Positions 25,987 to 35,288 of a stretch of DNA of 52,441 nucleotides are shown piece after piece. Source of the DNA: an uncultured Flavobacterium sp. (GTDB lineage Bacteria; Bacteroidota; Bacteroidia; Flavobacteriales; Flavobacteriaceae); contig CAKUAD010000013.1 in the NCBI GenBank assembly GCA_934636265.1, positions 1 through 52,441 on the forward strand, in the 5' to 3' direction. A program made the position numbers and the translations under genes. The notes under the pieces were generated by a model. That model ran no database searches and was not told the origin of the DNA. It was given only the letters and a program-made list of their open reading frames with translations. Position 1 is the first letter of the stretch; every line of letters begins with the position of its first letter.

Positions 25987-26440
25987 ATTTTTTCAACTTG
26001 CGCAATTTTTCATTTTCGTCTTTCAGGTCATCGTTCAGGTCGTCAAGATCGTCTTTGATTTTGTTTACCCTTCGCTGTTGTTTGGCCATTTCTTCGGGCT
26101 TGAGATTTTTGGTAAGCCGCTGCGATTCCTTTTCCAGTTTGGCCTGAGTCTTTGAAATTTTTGACTCGTATTTGCGGATGGCTTTCTCGCTTTTCGCGAT
26201 TCGTTCGTTTCGCTTTTGGATGGCGGCCAATTCCTTTTCGGCCTTGCGCTGTGCCTTTTCAGCTTTTCTTTTGGCTTTCAGTGCTTTTTGCTCACTGCGC
26301 TCTATTTGCTTTTGCTTCTTTAACTCAGCTTTGCGCTGTTTTTCGATTAACTCGGCCTTGGCTTTCTCGGCTGTTTGGGGTGCATCCTGCGCAAAACCTG
26401 CAAAGCCCATCATCAACAATACAATCAGATATTTTTTCAT
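25985..26440 (-). CDS. Secreted coiled-coil protein, unknown function
   Basis: A 151-aa protein with a signal peptide (MKKYLIVLLMMGFAGFAQ); almost all the rest is a Lys/Glu/Ala-rich continuous helix (AELIEKQRKAELKKQKQIER, then AEKAQRKAEKELAAIQKRNE) ending in DDLDDLNDDLKDENEKLRKL. This is a predicted periplasmic coiled coil. It is 16 nt downstream of rodA and on the same strand, so it probably belongs to the mre/rod operon, perhaps as a periplasmic structural partner. That role is inference. The frame opens at 26467 but the signal peptide sets the start at 26440. Confidence 0.75.
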   Translation of the reverse strand: MKKYLIVLLMMGFAGFAQDAPQTAEKAKAELIEKQRKAELKKQKQIERSEQKALKAKRKAEKAQRKAEKELAAIQKRNERIAKSEKAIRKYESKISKTQAKLEKESQRLTKNLKPEEMAKQQRRVNKIKDDLDDLNDDLKDENEKLRKLKK

Positions 26441-26456
26441 GTCGAAAAATTTTAAG

Positions 26457-27713
26457 TTACCACTCATTTACTTTGTTGGCGTCCATCTTTAGGAAGATAA
26501 ACAACAGAATTGTGAATCCCCATAATCCCGATCCGCCATAAGAGAACAAAGGTAAAGGTACGCCGATTGTAGGAAATATCCCGACAACCATCGCCACATT
26601 TACAAAAAAGTGAATGAACAGAATGCTGGCTACACAATATCCGTACACGCGGCTGAACTTGGTTTTTTGTCGCTCGGCCAGCCAGATGATGCGTGTGATA
26701 AGGCCAACAAAAAGGGCAATGACAAACAGCGATCCTACAAATCCCCATTCTTCGCCCACGGTCGTAAAAATATAATCGGTGTGTTGTTCGGGGACAAATC
26801 CGCCCTTGGTTTGCGTGCCTTCAAGATAGCCCTTGCCAAACCATCCGCCCGATCCAACGGCAATCTCCGACTGGTTGGTGTTGTATCCGACGCCTTTTAA
26901 ATCCACTTCCTTGCCCAGCAAAATATTAAAGCGGTCGCGGTGGTGTTGCTTAAAGACGTTTTCAAAAACATAATCAACCGAAAAGACAAAACCGGCAGCT
27001 GCAATTAATATTACGGCGCTCATGATGATGTTGCGGTCGGCAATGCGGCTGCGGATGTAAACAACCGCAAGAATCACCGCGCACATGACCACAATTACCC
27101 AAGGCTTGAGCAAAAGCGCCAGCACAAAAAGCACGGCTGCCGCAAACCCAGTCCAGACATACCAGGCCGGAAGTCCTTCGCGGTAAAGGACGAGCACAAA
27201 AACCGAGAAAATCAGCGCACTGCCCGGATCATTTGGCGCAATCAACAAAATGGGAAGGAAAACAATACCAAGTGCCTGAACCTGTCGGGAAAAATCTTTA
27301 AGGTTAACCTGCACATCGCTCAGGTATTTGGCCAGTGCGAGCGCGGTTGCGGCTTTGGCAAATTCAGACGGCTGCAAACCAAACGAACCAAATGAATACC
27401 AGTTGGTCTGGCCTTTTACCGTGCTTCCAAAGACGTAAAGACCTGCCAGTGAAAGCAGTGAAACCAGGTAAATGACGCCCGCAAAACGCTCGTAGAATTT
27501 TCCGTCGAGCGATAGGATGATAAAGGTGAGCGGGATTGACAGGATAACAAACAACAGTTGTTTGCCGTAAACCTGGCCAAAATCAAAAATCATGTTGTCG
27601 TCGGTCAGGGAAAGTGACGACGAATAGATGTTGAGCCAACCCATCACCACCAACGCAATGTAAATGAAAACGCTGATCCAGTCAATGTGGTTGCGGACGC
27701 TTTGGTTTTTCAT
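26457..27713 (-). CDS. rodA: Rod-shape SEDS glycosyltransferase RodA
   Basis: A 418-aa SEDS-family peptidoglycan polymerase of the elongation machinery. It has about ten membrane helices, with diagnostic LQPSEFAKAATALALAKYL, IAPNDPGSALIFSVF, VGSGGWFGKGYLEGTQTKGG, FVPEQHTDYIFTTVGEEWGF and the closing GVPLPLFSYGGSGLWG. It works with PBP2 (mrdA), with which it overlaps by one base (TGATG). It is fifth in the mreB-mreC-mreD-mrdA-rodA series. Confidence 0.95.
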   Translation of the reverse strand: MKNQSVRNHIDWISVFIYIALVVMGWLNIYSSSLSLTDDNMIFDFGQVYGKQLLFVILSIPLTFIILSLDGKFYERFAGVIYLVSLLSLAGLYVFGSTVKGQTNWYSFGSFGLQPSEFAKAATALALAKYLSDVQVNLKDFSRQVQALGIVFLPILLIAPNDPGSALIFSVFVLVLYREGLPAWYVWTGFAAAVLFVLALLLKPWVIVVMCAVILAVVYIRSRIADRNIIMSAVILIAAAGFVFSVDYVFENVFKQHHRDRFNILLGKEVDLKGVGYNTNQSEIAVGSGGWFGKGYLEGTQTKGGFVPEQHTDYIFTTVGEEWGFVGSLFVIALFVGLITRIIWLAERQKTKFSRVYGYCVASILFIHFFVNVAMVVGIFPTIGVPLPLFSYGGSGLWGFTILLFIFLKMDANKVNEW

Positions 27714-29611
27714 CAGTTGCTGGATTTAATCGAGTCGACGGGCAAGGTAACCCGCGGGCGTTCGATAGTGTCAAACTGCTGCCGGTAATATTTGTCGTAT
27801 TCTGATTGCAGGCTGCCTTCGAGCATGCGTTTCTCAAGATCAGTCCGGCTGATTTTGCCGCGAAGGTACTTTTCAATCATCAGCGTGGTGATCGGTCCGG
27901 CCCAGCGACGGCCCCAGTATCCGTTTTCCACAAACACCGCAATGGCAATCTTGGGATTGTCCTTTGGCGCAAAAGCGACAAAAATCGAGTGATCCTGAAG
28001 TTTTACCCGCTTGCCGTTAATCTTGGTAAAGTTTTCGGCCGTTCCGGTCTTTCCGCAAATCTCGATGCCTTCAATTCCCAAACCGGATGCTGTTCCTATT
28101 CTGTAAACGTCAGCCAGACCTTCAATTACGGGTTCAAAGTGTTTTGGATCGACAGTAGTGTTATGACGGGTGACGAATTTCTTGTCAATCTTGTCGCCCT
28201 TGATTTTTTTGATGATGTGAGGCGTGTAGTAATGTCCGCGGTTGGCCACTGCAGCCATCATGTTGGCCAGTTGGATGGGTGTGGTTTCCACCTCGCCCTG
28301 TCCGATTGAGTTGGATACGATCGTCGTGGCCCGGTACTGCCAGCTTGGATATATCCTTTTGTAGAGTTTGCTGTCAGGAACGCGGCCTTTTTTTCCGGTA
28401 GGCAAATCGTATCCCATAAAATCACCAAGGCCAAAACTGCGCACATGACGCGCCCAGACATCAACAGCAGCCGGTACTTTTGTGTATTTGTTGATCGTCT
28501 TCATGTACACGCTGGCAAAATACGTGTTACACGACTGAAAAATCCCGTTGTGCAACTGGATAAATCCCGAGTCGTGGCATTTCATGAACCGGCCCCGCGC
28601 ATAACTGAATCCGTGGTTGCACATAAAACCGGTTTGCGTATCAATCACGCCTTCCTGCAATCCAATCAGTCCCGTAATGATCTTAAACGGCGATCCCGGC
28701 GGGTATTGCGCCAAAAGCGGACGGTCATAAAGCGGTTTTGCAATCGAGTCGTTGTAGAGTTTGGTGTAATTTCTCGATCGTTCGCGGCCTACCAAAAGCG
28801 CCGGATCATAAGATGGAGCGGTGACCAACGCCAGTATTTCGCCCGTTGACGGTTCTATGGCCACAATGCCGCCGCGCTTGTTGGTCATCAGCTCCTCGCC
28901 GTACTTTTGCAGTTCGATGTCGAGGGTCAGGGTAATGTCTTTTCCCTGAACGGCAATTGTGTCAAACTTTCCGTCCTTGTATGACCCGATTTCGCGGTTG
29001 TATTTGTCTTTCTGTATGTATTTTACCCCTTTGATTCCGCGTAAAATCTCTTCGTAACTTTCCTCGACGCCTTGTTTGCCGATAAGGTCGCCGCTGATGT
29101 AATACGGATTCTTTTTGATGATGTTGTCGTTAACCTGGGTGATAAACCCAAACACGTTGGCCGCGCAGCTCACTTGATAATCCCGCAGCGAACGTTTTTG
29201 AATCTCAAAACCTGGGAACTTCCTTATTTTTTCCTGAAAGGCGGCATATTCACGCTTGTTGAGTTGTGGCAAAAACACCGATCGGAGGCGTGGACTGTAA
29301 ACGCGGGCCTTTTCTACCTTTTCAATGAATTCTTCCTTGCTGATGTCCAAAAGCTGACAGAATTCGGCGGTATCGATGTTTTTGATCTCGCGCGGCGTCA
29401 CCATGATATCGTACGACGGTTGATTGGCCACCAGCAGTTTTCCGTTGCGATCATAGATATAGCCGCGCTCAGGATAATCGTACTTGATTTTGATGGCGTT
29501 GTTTTCTGACTTGAGTTTAAGCGAGTCGTCAATGATCTGCAAATAAAACAACCTGAGCACAAGGGCTACGGTTGCCAGAATGACCAGTGTGGGGAGGAGT
29601 ACTTTTCTCAT
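27713..29611 (-). CDS. mrdA: Penicillin-binding protein 2 (transpeptidase)
   Basis: A 632-aa class B PBP that cross-links side-wall peptidoglycan with RodA. An N-terminal membrane helix (residues 5-27) and a PBP dimerisation domain (about 40-220) precede the transpeptidase domain with SPFK (Ser307, Lys310), SCN (QSCNTYFASVYMK) and KTGTAEN motifs, all intact. The C-terminal tail after residue 590 is basic and Gln/Tyr-rich. The start overlaps mreD by 4 nt and the end overlaps rodA by 1 nt. Confidence 0.95.
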   Translation of the reverse strand: MRKVLLPTLVILATVALVLRLFYLQIIDDSLKLKSENNAIKIKYDYPERGYIYDRNGKLLVANQPSYDIMVTPREIKNIDTAEFCQLLDISKEEFIEKVEKARVYSPRLRSVFLPQLNKREYAAFQEKIRKFPGFEIQKRSLRDYQVSCAANVFGFITQVNDNIIKKNPYYISGDLIGKQGVEESYEEILRGIKGVKYIQKDKYNREIGSYKDGKFDTIAVQGKDITLTLDIELQKYGEELMTNKRGGIVAIEPSTGEILALVTAPSYDPALLVGRERSRNYTKLYNDSIAKPLYDRPLLAQYPPGSPFKIITGLIGLQEGVIDTQTGFMCNHGFSYARGRFMKCHDSGFIQLHNGIFQSCNTYFASVYMKTINKYTKVPAAVDVWARHVRSFGLGDFMGYDLPTGKKGRVPDSKLYKRIYPSWQYRATTIVSNSIGQGEVETTPIQLANMMAAVANRGHYYTPHIIKKIKGDKIDKKFVTRHNTTVDPKHFEPVIEGLADVYRIGTASGLGIEGIEICGKTGTAENFTKINGKRVKLQDHSIFVAFAPKDNPKIAIAVFVENGYWGRRWAGPITTLMIEKYLRGKISRTDLEKRMLEGSLQSEYDKYYRQQFDTIERPRVTLPVDSIKSSN

Positions 29612-30114
29612 CGGCGTGCAGGCTTAAACAGGTAAATGAGAATGATGCTCACCACAATGGTAAAAACGGTGCTGAACACGGTGCGGAGCAAAATGTCCCA
29701 AAGACTGCTCAGGCGGAACACTTCCAGCACAAACAGCGTCAGGTGGTGAATGACAACTGCAATCAGGATAAAGGAAAAGCGTTCGGGCGTCAGGACATCA
29801 TTGATCCGTATGGTTTGATATTCGTAACTGAGTCCAAACGAGAACTTAAAAATGGCCGGTCGGAAGTACGCTAGCACCAAGCAGGAAGCCGCGTGCACTC
29901 CGCCCGAATTTCCAAACATGTCAAGGATGATACCCAGCAAAAACGCCGACGCAATCAGTCCGAGTTTGTTGCCGTCAACCGGGTAGAGCAAAATAAACAG
30001 GAGGTACGGGTAGGGCGTGATAAACCCAAAAAGCGCCATGTTGTTGAACAGCACCACCTGCGCCATCAGCAAAAGGATAAACCTAAGGATGTTGATGATT
30101 AACGTACTACTCAC
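29608..30114 (-). CDS. mreD: Rod-shape-determining protein MreD
   Basis: A 168-aa inner-membrane protein with about five helices (ILRFILLLMAQVVLFNNMAL, PYPYLLFILLYPVDG, LGLIASAFLLGIILDMFG and others). The sequence is weakly conserved, as usual for MreD, but the position between mreC and mrdA is decisive. The start codon at 30114 is GTG and overlaps the mreC stop by 8 nt. It links cytoplasmic MreB to MreC and the PBP2/RodA pair. Confidence 0.87.
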   Translation of the reverse strand: MSSTLIINILRFILLLMAQVVLFNNMALFGFITPYPYLLFILLYPVDGNKLGLIASAFLLGIILDMFGNSGGVHAASCLVLAYFRPAIFKFSFGLSYEYQTIRINDVLTPERFSFILIAVVIHHLTLFVLEVFRLSSLWDILLRTVFSTVFTIVVSIILIYLFKPARR

Positions 30115-30931
30115 CTTTGGTCGCTTTTTCCAAGTTGATAATTTCCTCTCGGTCCTTGTTGCGGATCACGTAAACGTGGCCAAGGCTGGTCATGTCGTTA
30201 AACAACTTCACGTTGATGGTGTAGTAGTTGGTGATGTTGTCGGTGTAGATTTTGTCGATGGTGCCGATGGCGATGTCAGGCGGAAAAATCACCGACTGGC
30301 CACCGGTCACAATCGTATCGCCACGCCTTACGGCCGCCAGCCGCGGAACGTCGATCAGCTGGACAAAACCTGTATTTTTTCCGTTCCAGACCAAGGATCC
30401 AAAGTGGTTTGACTTTTTAATCTTGGCGTTAATTTGTGATTTGATGTTCAGGATGCTGATCACCGTAGCGTAATTCTTTGATACTTTGTCAACAATGCCC
30501 ACCAGTCCGGAACTGTTCACCACGCCCATATCGGGACGCACGCCTTGTGCCGCACCGCTGTTGATGGTCAGGTAGTTCTCGTAGGCGTTGTAGGAATTGT
30601 TGATGACCTTAGAGACGATGATCTGGTTTTTGTTTACACCGCGGATCGAATCATTGGGGATTTTGGCCGATGTGTCCTTGGCGTTGAACAAAAGCTCCTT
30701 AAGGCGAGCATTTTCGGCCGCAAGAATGTCGTTCTCATCGCGCAACTGAAAGTATTCGCTTACTGAATTTACCTGTTCGTAAACATTACCGGTTAAAAAA
30801 TTGGCTGAGCTGATCACCCGGCTCTTGTGGTACGAATGTGATTGGATGGTAAGAAAAAGGGAGATAAAAAGCAGCAGCAAGAACAGTAACCTAGTACTAT
30901 TCCTAAAGATGAAATTAAAAATCTGCTGCAT
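30107..30931 (-). CDS. mreC: Rod-shape-determining protein MreC
   Basis: A 274-aa bitopic protein with one helix near the N-terminus (TRLLFLLLLFISLFLTIQSH), a short coiled coil (EYFQLRDENDILAAENARLK) and a periplasmic beta-domain containing NYLTINSGAAQGVRPDMGVV and GLVGIVDKVSKNYATVISI, which are typical of MreC. It scaffolds the elongation complex. A 97-bp spacer with an inverted repeat separates it from mreB; downstream it overlaps mreD. Confidence 0.94.
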   Translation of the reverse strand: MQQIFNFIFRNSTRLLFLLLLFISLFLTIQSHSYHKSRVISSANFLTGNVYEQVNSVSEYFQLRDENDILAAENARLKELLFNAKDTSAKIPNDSIRGVNKNQIIVSKVINNSYNAYENYLTINSGAAQGVRPDMGVVNSSGLVGIVDKVSKNYATVISILNIKSQINAKIKKSNHFGSLVWNGKNTGFVQLIDVPRLAAVRRGDTIVTGGQSVIFPPDIAIGTIDKIYTDNITNYYTINVKLFNDMTSLGHVYVIRNKDREEIINLEKATKGE

Positions 30932-30955
30932 AACCTAAGGTTAAAATCTCAAATT

Positions 30956-31007
30956 CCAGATTCCAAACTCCACGACATCATTTGATGCATTTGGGTCTGG
31001 AATCTGG
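30956..31007. repeat. Inverted repeat in the mreC-mreB spacer
   Basis: Ten-bp perfect arms CCAGATTCCA (30956-30965) and TGGAATCTGG (30998-31007) enclose a smaller CATC/GATG hairpin. No T-run follows, so complete termination is unlikely. It could alter mRNA stability between mreB and mreC. Confidence 0.6.
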
Positions 31008-31028
31008 CGCTTGGAATACGTGTTCGAT

Positions 31029-32057
31029 CTATTTTATAAGAATGCTTCTAAACTTAGGGATATTCTTAAGCGCCATTCCGGTACCGCGGACCACAGCGCG
31101 CAGCGGATCCTCGGCAATATAAACCGGAAGATCAGTTTTTTGCGAGATGCGCTTGTCCAATCCGCGAAGCATCGATCCGCCACCGGCCAGATAAATACCG
31201 GTATTGTAGATGTCGGCTGCAAGTTCGGGCGGCGTCTGTGAAAGCGTTTCCATAATGGCATCTTCAATGCGCTGGATTGACTTGTCCAACGCTTTTGCAA
31301 TTTCGCGATAGGATACCTCTACCTGCTTTGGTTTTCCGGTGAGCAGGTCGCGACCCTGAACCGACATTTCATCAGGCGGTGTGTCAAGGTCCTCGATGGC
31401 CGCACCTATTGTAATCTTGATCTTCTCGGCCGTGCTTTCACCCACAAAAAGGTTGTGCTGGGTGCGCATGTAATATACAATGTCATTGGTAAATACGTCG
31501 CCCGCAATTTTCACCGATTTGTCGCAAACAATTCCACCCAATGCAATTACCGCAATCTCGGTTGTTCCGCCCCCGATGTCAACAATCATGTTACCCTTGG
31601 GCTGCATGATGTCAATCCCGATACCGATAGCGGCCGCCATGGGTTCGTGAATCAGGTAAACTTCTTTGCCGTTAACGCGTTCGCACGATTCCTTTACCGC
31701 GCGCATCTCCACCTCGGTAATCCCTGACGGAATGCATACCACCATGCGAAGGGCAGGAGTGAACATGCGTTTTTTAAGCGCGGGTATGCTTTTGATGAAC
31801 ATGGAAATCATCTTCTCGGAGGCGTCAAAGTCGGCAATTACGCCATCTTTGAGCGGCCGGATGGTTTTGATGTTCTCGTGCGTCTTACCCTGCATCATAT
31901 TTGCCTCTTTCCCTACGGCGGTAATTTTCCCTGATATTCGGTCGCGCGCCACAATCGACGGGCTGTCGATCACGACTTTATCATTATGAATGATGAGCGT
32001 ATTGGCGGTACCAAGGTCAATCGCGATGTCCTCGGTCATGAAATCAAAGAATCCCAT
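31029..32057 (-). CDS. mreB: Rod-shape-determining actin homologue MreB
   Basis: A 342-aa bacterial actin that organises side-wall synthesis. The N-terminal MGFFDFMTEDIAIDLGTANT, the phosphate-2 motif IVDIGGGTTEIAVIALGG and the C-terminal GIYLAGGGSMLRGLD are all canonical. It heads the shape operon and is preceded by an exact -7 box 39 bp upstream. The length is standard. Confidence 0.97.
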   Translation of the reverse strand: MGFFDFMTEDIAIDLGTANTLIIHNDKVVIDSPSIVARDRISGKITAVGKEANMMQGKTHENIKTIRPLKDGVIADFDASEKMISMFIKSIPALKKRMFTPALRMVVCIPSGITEVEMRAVKESCERVNGKEVYLIHEPMAAAIGIGIDIMQPKGNMIVDIGGGTTEIAVIALGGIVCDKSVKIAGDVFTNDIVYYMRTQHNLFVGESTAEKIKITIGAAIEDLDTPPDEMSVQGRDLLTGKPKQVEVSYREIAKALDKSIQRIEDAIMETLSQTPPELAADIYNTGIYLAGGGSMLRGLDKRISQKTDLPVYIAEDPLRAVVRGTGMALKNIPKFRSILIK

Positions 32058-32096
32058 AGGTGAAAGTCAGGGTTTTAAATGGGTTAAACGAACGTA

Positions 32097-32104
32097 CAAA
32101 AGTA
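32097..32104 (-). promoter_or_regulatory. -7 box for the mreB operon (TACTTTTG)
   Basis: An exact TAnnTTTG in the purH-mreB spacer, 39 bases before the mreB ATG. The shape operon therefore need not depend on purH transcription. Confidence 0.6.
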
Positions 32105-32158
32105 ATCAATTTACTGAACTCCTTTAAACTTTTTCAGGTAGCCCCGCCACAGGTTTTT

Positions 32159-33682
32159 TTAATGTTTAAAATGTCGCGTTCCCGTAAATACCATCGCCAT
32201 CCCATTCTCGTTGCAATAGTCGATGCTCAACTGATCCTTGATCGAGCCGCCGGGCTGGATAACGGCCGTAATTCCGGCATTGTTTGCTATCTCTACACAG
32301 TCCGGAAACGGGAAAAACGCATCGCTCGCCATGACGCAGCCATCCAGGTCAAAGCCAAACGAGCGGGCCTTTTCAATGGCTTGGCAAAGCGCGTCCACAC
32401 GTGAGGTCTGGCCGGTTCCCGAGGCAATCAGTTGCCCGTTTTTAGCAAGCACGATGGTGTTCGATTTGGTGTTCTTGCAGATTTTTGAGGCAAAAAGCAG
32501 GTCATCGATTTCCTGTTGGGTTGGGGCTTTAAGGGTAACGGTGGTCAGGCCTTCTTTATTGTCGGTGACGTTGTTGCGGTCCTGAACCAGAATTCCGTTC
32601 AGGCAGGTTCGCACTTGCTTTTGAGGCAGTTGAACGCGATGTTGCCGCAAAATAATCCGGTTTTTTTTCTCGCAAAGGATGGCAAGCGCTTCGTCGTCAA
32701 AATCAGGCGCAATCACCACTTCACAAAAAAGCGAATTGATTTGGGCAGCGGCCTGCGCATCAATCGGAGTGTTGGAAATCAGCACACCGCCAAAAGCCGA
32801 TGTCGGATCGGCGGCGAGTGCGTCCAGATAGGCTTGTTTTACGGTTTTGCGAGTGGCCAGTCCGCAAGCGTTGTTGTGTTTCAGGATGGCGAAAGTCGGA
32901 TCGGCGTCTTCAAATTCCAAAATCAGATTGACCGCGGCGTCGACGTCCAGCAAATTGTTGTAGGAAAGTTCCTTGCCGTTGAGTTTGGTGAACATGGCGT
33001 CAAAATCACCAAAGAACGCACCGCTCTGGTGTGGGTTCTCACCATAACGCAGGGTAGTTCCGCCGGAAAGACTTACTTTGTAAATGTCGTTTTCCGTATT
33101 GAAATAATTAAAGATGGCCGAATCGTAATGCGACGATACGTGAAATGCGTGGGTGGCAAACTTGCGGCGTTGTTCCAAAGTGGTTTGTGCCGACTGACTG
33201 ACAATCTCCAAAAGCGGCGCATATTGGTCAACCGATGCCACGATAACCGTATCCTTAAAGTTTTTGGCGGCTGCGCGGATGAGCGAAATTCCGCCAATGT
33301 CGATTTTTTCAATGATGTCATCCTCGGCGGCGCCTGATGCTACTGTTTTTTCAAACGGATAAAGATCGACAATCACCAAATCAATTTGCGGGATGTCAAA
33401 CTCGGCCATTTGGGCCACATCGCCCGGATGATCCTGTCGGTTGAGAATTCCGCCAAAAATTTTGGGGTGAAGCGTTTTGACACGTCCGCCCAAAATTGAC
33501 GGATAGCTGGTCACGTCCTCTACGGCGACTACCGGAATGCCCAGATTTTTAAGGAATTCCTCGGTTCCGCCGGTTGAGTAAAAAATTACGCCCTGCTCGT
33601 GCAGTTTTAGCGCCAGCGGCTCGAGCCCGTCCTTTGAAAAGACTGAAACCAACGCCGATTTGATGGTTTTTGTAGTGTTCAT
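32159..33682 (-). CDS. purH: Bifunctional AICAR transformylase/IMP cyclohydrolase
   Basis: A 507-aa enzyme for the last two steps of IMP synthesis. The N-terminal MGS-like cyclohydrolase domain includes KSALVSVFSKDGLEPLA, STGGTEEFL and HPKIFGGIL. The C-terminal AICARFT domain includes LRYGENPHQSGAF, LKHNNACGLA, SDAFFPFPDCVEIA and the ending MVFTGTRHFKH. The start at 33682 is chosen over 33709 because the family begins at KSALVSVFSK and a well-spaced promoter (33707-33739) lies just upstream. Confidence 0.96.
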   Translation of the reverse strand: MNTTKTIKSALVSVFSKDGLEPLALKLHEQGVIFYSTGGTEEFLKNLGIPVVAVEDVTSYPSILGGRVKTLHPKIFGGILNRQDHPGDVAQMAEFDIPQIDLVIVDLYPFEKTVASGAAEDDIIEKIDIGGISLIRAAAKNFKDTVIVASVDQYAPLLEIVSQSAQTTLEQRRKFATHAFHVSSHYDSAIFNYFNTENDIYKVSLSGGTTLRYGENPHQSGAFFGDFDAMFTKLNGKELSYNNLLDVDAAVNLILEFEDADPTFAILKHNNACGLATRKTVKQAYLDALAADPTSAFGGVLISNTPIDAQAAAQINSLFCEVVIAPDFDDEALAILCEKKNRIILRQHRVQLPQKQVRTCLNGILVQDRNNVTDNKEGLTTVTLKAPTQQEIDDLLFASKICKNTKSNTIVLAKNGQLIASGTGQTSRVDALCQAIEKARSFGFDLDGCVMASDAFFPFPDCVEIANNAGITAVIQPGGSIKDQLSIDYCNENGMAMVFTGTRHFKH

Positions 33683-33706
33683 TTTATTGAGTTGTGTTGT
33701 AAGGCG

Positions 33707-33739
33707 CAAAAGTACTTTTTAGCGGTTGTATATCCCAAA
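33707..33739 (-). promoter_or_regulatory. purH promoter (TTTG, 21 bp, TACTTTTG)
   Basis: On the minus strand TTTG (33736-33739) precedes TACTTTTG (33707-33714) by 21 bases, fitting the Bacteroidota -33/-7 pattern. The -7 box lies 24 bases before the start codon. Confidence 0.65.
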
Positions 33740-33895
33740 TTAAAAGGCATAAATTAAACAGCTAAAACCCGTCGGATCCCAATTTTTTGCAGCCGGCGGT
33801 TTGGATTAGGATTTTGCATCGAAAATCAGCAACTTTACACCTTGGTGATGGTTTGTCCAAAATATGGTCCGCCGCATCCCAAAGTTATTCTGATT

Positions 33896-35143
33896 ATGCT
33901 ATATCTCAGGCTTTTATCTGAAAGTTTCACCTTTGCTATGAATGCCCTCCGCAACAACAAGCTGCGGACCTTGCTCTCGCTGCTGGGCGTCACCATCGGG
34001 ATTTTTTCGATTATTGCCGTTTTAGCTGCCGTTGATTCGCTCGACAAGAAAATCAAGAAAGACCTGAGCAGCCTTGATAAGAACACCATGTACGTTACCC
34101 ACCGCTCGTTTGGCCCGTCAAATTTGCCGCGCTGGAAGACCGAACAATTCCCGGAGGTAAGCTATGAGGAATATCAAAATCTAAAGAAAAGCCTTAACGG
34201 CGCCGACCACATGGCGTTCCAATATTTTGCCGGGACGCAAACCGTGAAATTTGAGTCGGAGACAGTGAACAACGTCAGCGTGGTGCCGGCTACCAGCGAG
34301 TTTACCGACATCCAAACGCTGGAGTTCGCCTCAGGACGTTTTTACAACGAAGCCGAATCAAATTCCGGAACACCCGTCATGGTCATAGGGTATGAGGTGG
34401 CCAAAAATCTCTTTGGCGATACCGATCCGATTGGAAAAGTTGTCAGGGCATACGGCCAGAAGTTCACGGTAATTGGCGTCGTGGCCAAACAAGGCGCCGG
34501 GATGTTTGGCGAGAGCAATGACACGTCGGTGTTTTTTCCGTCAAATTTTTTACGGCGATTGTACGGCGACAACAGTGGCTTTATGCTGCCGGTTATCATC
34601 GTCAAGCCGTCAAAAGGTGTCGATCCGGCCGAGCTCCGGGGCGAAATTACCTACAAACTCCGCAACATGCGCGGGCTCAAGGCTGACGAAATCGACAATT
34701 TCTTTATCAACGAACTCTCGGGGTTTACCAACCTAATCGACGGTATCGTTGCCCAAATGAACATGGTGGGCTGGATCATTGCCGGATTCTCGCTATTGGT
34801 GGGCGGCTTTGGAATCGCCAACATCATGTTCGTGTCGGTCCGGGAAAGAACCAACCTGATCGGCATTCAAAAATCGCTTGGCGCCAAGAACCGGTTTATC
34901 CTGTTCCAGTTTTTGTTTGAGGCCGTAATTCTTTCAGTTATCGGCGGACTCGTTGGAATCCTGTTGGTTTGGGGTCTCACGGTTTTAATGACCAAAATTC
35001 TCGACTTTGAGTTTATCCTCAGTTTCTTTAACATCCTGCTGGGTACGTCGCTGGCGGCTGTCATCGGCCTGATTTCGGGCATTGTTCCCGCCGTCACCGC
35101 GTCAAAGCTGGATCCGGTAGAGGCGATCAGGACGGGAATGTAA
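33896..35143 (+). CDS. ABC transporter permease, MacB/FtsX type
   Basis: A 415-aa permease with the MacB architecture: an N-terminal helix (RTLLSLLGVTIGIFSIIAVL), a periplasmic MacB_PCD domain (about residues 50-270) and three C-terminal helices (WIIAGFSLLVGGFGIANIMF, ILSVIGGLVGILLVWGLTVL, SLAAVIGLISGIVPAVTASK), ending in the usual DPVEAIRTG. It would work with an ATPase and often a membrane-fusion protein; neither is adjacent, so it is an orphan here. The start at 33896 matches the family (LRNNKLRTLLS near the N-terminus). Substrate unknown. Confidence 0.9.
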   Translation: MLYLRLLSESFTFAMNALRNNKLRTLLSLLGVTIGIFSIIAVLAAVDSLDKKIKKDLSSLDKNTMYVTHRSFGPSNLPRWKTEQFPEVSYEEYQNLKKSLNGADHMAFQYFAGTQTVKFESETVNNVSVVPATSEFTDIQTLEFASGRFYNEAESNSGTPVMVIGYEVAKNLFGDTDPIGKVVRAYGQKFTVIGVVAKQGAGMFGESNDTSVFFPSNFLRRLYGDNSGFMLPVIIVKPSKGVDPAELRGEITYKLRNMRGLKADEIDNFFINELSGFTNLIDGIVAQMNMVGWIIAGFSLLVGGFGIANIMFVSVRERTNLIGIQKSLGAKNRFILFQFLFEAVILSVIGGLVGILLVWGLTVLMTKILDFEFILSFFNILLGTSLAAVIGLISGIVPAVTASKLDPVEAIRTGM

Positions 35144-35193
35144 TTCAGTTGACCATTGACAATCAACGGTGAATTTCAAAGTGAGGGAATTCC

Positions 35194-35227
35194 AAAAAAA
35201 AGTCGGTCAGGAATCCCAACCGACTTT
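35194..35227 (-). terminator. Terminator downstream of accD
   Basis: The stem AAAGTCGGT/ACCGACTTT (35199-35207, 35219-35227) has an 11-nt loop. Read on the minus strand it ends in a run of eight T, so it mainly serves accD. It also lies after the convergent permease gene, but the plus-strand T-run is broken. Confidence 0.75.
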
Positions 35228-35288
35228 ACAGATTATTTTTTGGATTGATTCGCGGTGTTAAACACACAACTCCTCATCATGATTTTTC

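Noticed and set aside
32516..33337. Long open frame on the plus strand across purH
   Set aside because: It is antisense to a fully conserved purH and has no recognisable protein features.
33896..35143. Assigning the permease to macrolide export
   Set aside because: Only the MacB/FtsX fold is visible; no ATPase, fusion protein or outer-membrane partner is adjacent, so a substrate cannot be named.
35148..35168. Functional repeat at the end of the permease gene
   Set aside because: The CATTGACAATCAA-like words resemble low-complexity spacer text also seen before accD; there is no consistent structure or position.
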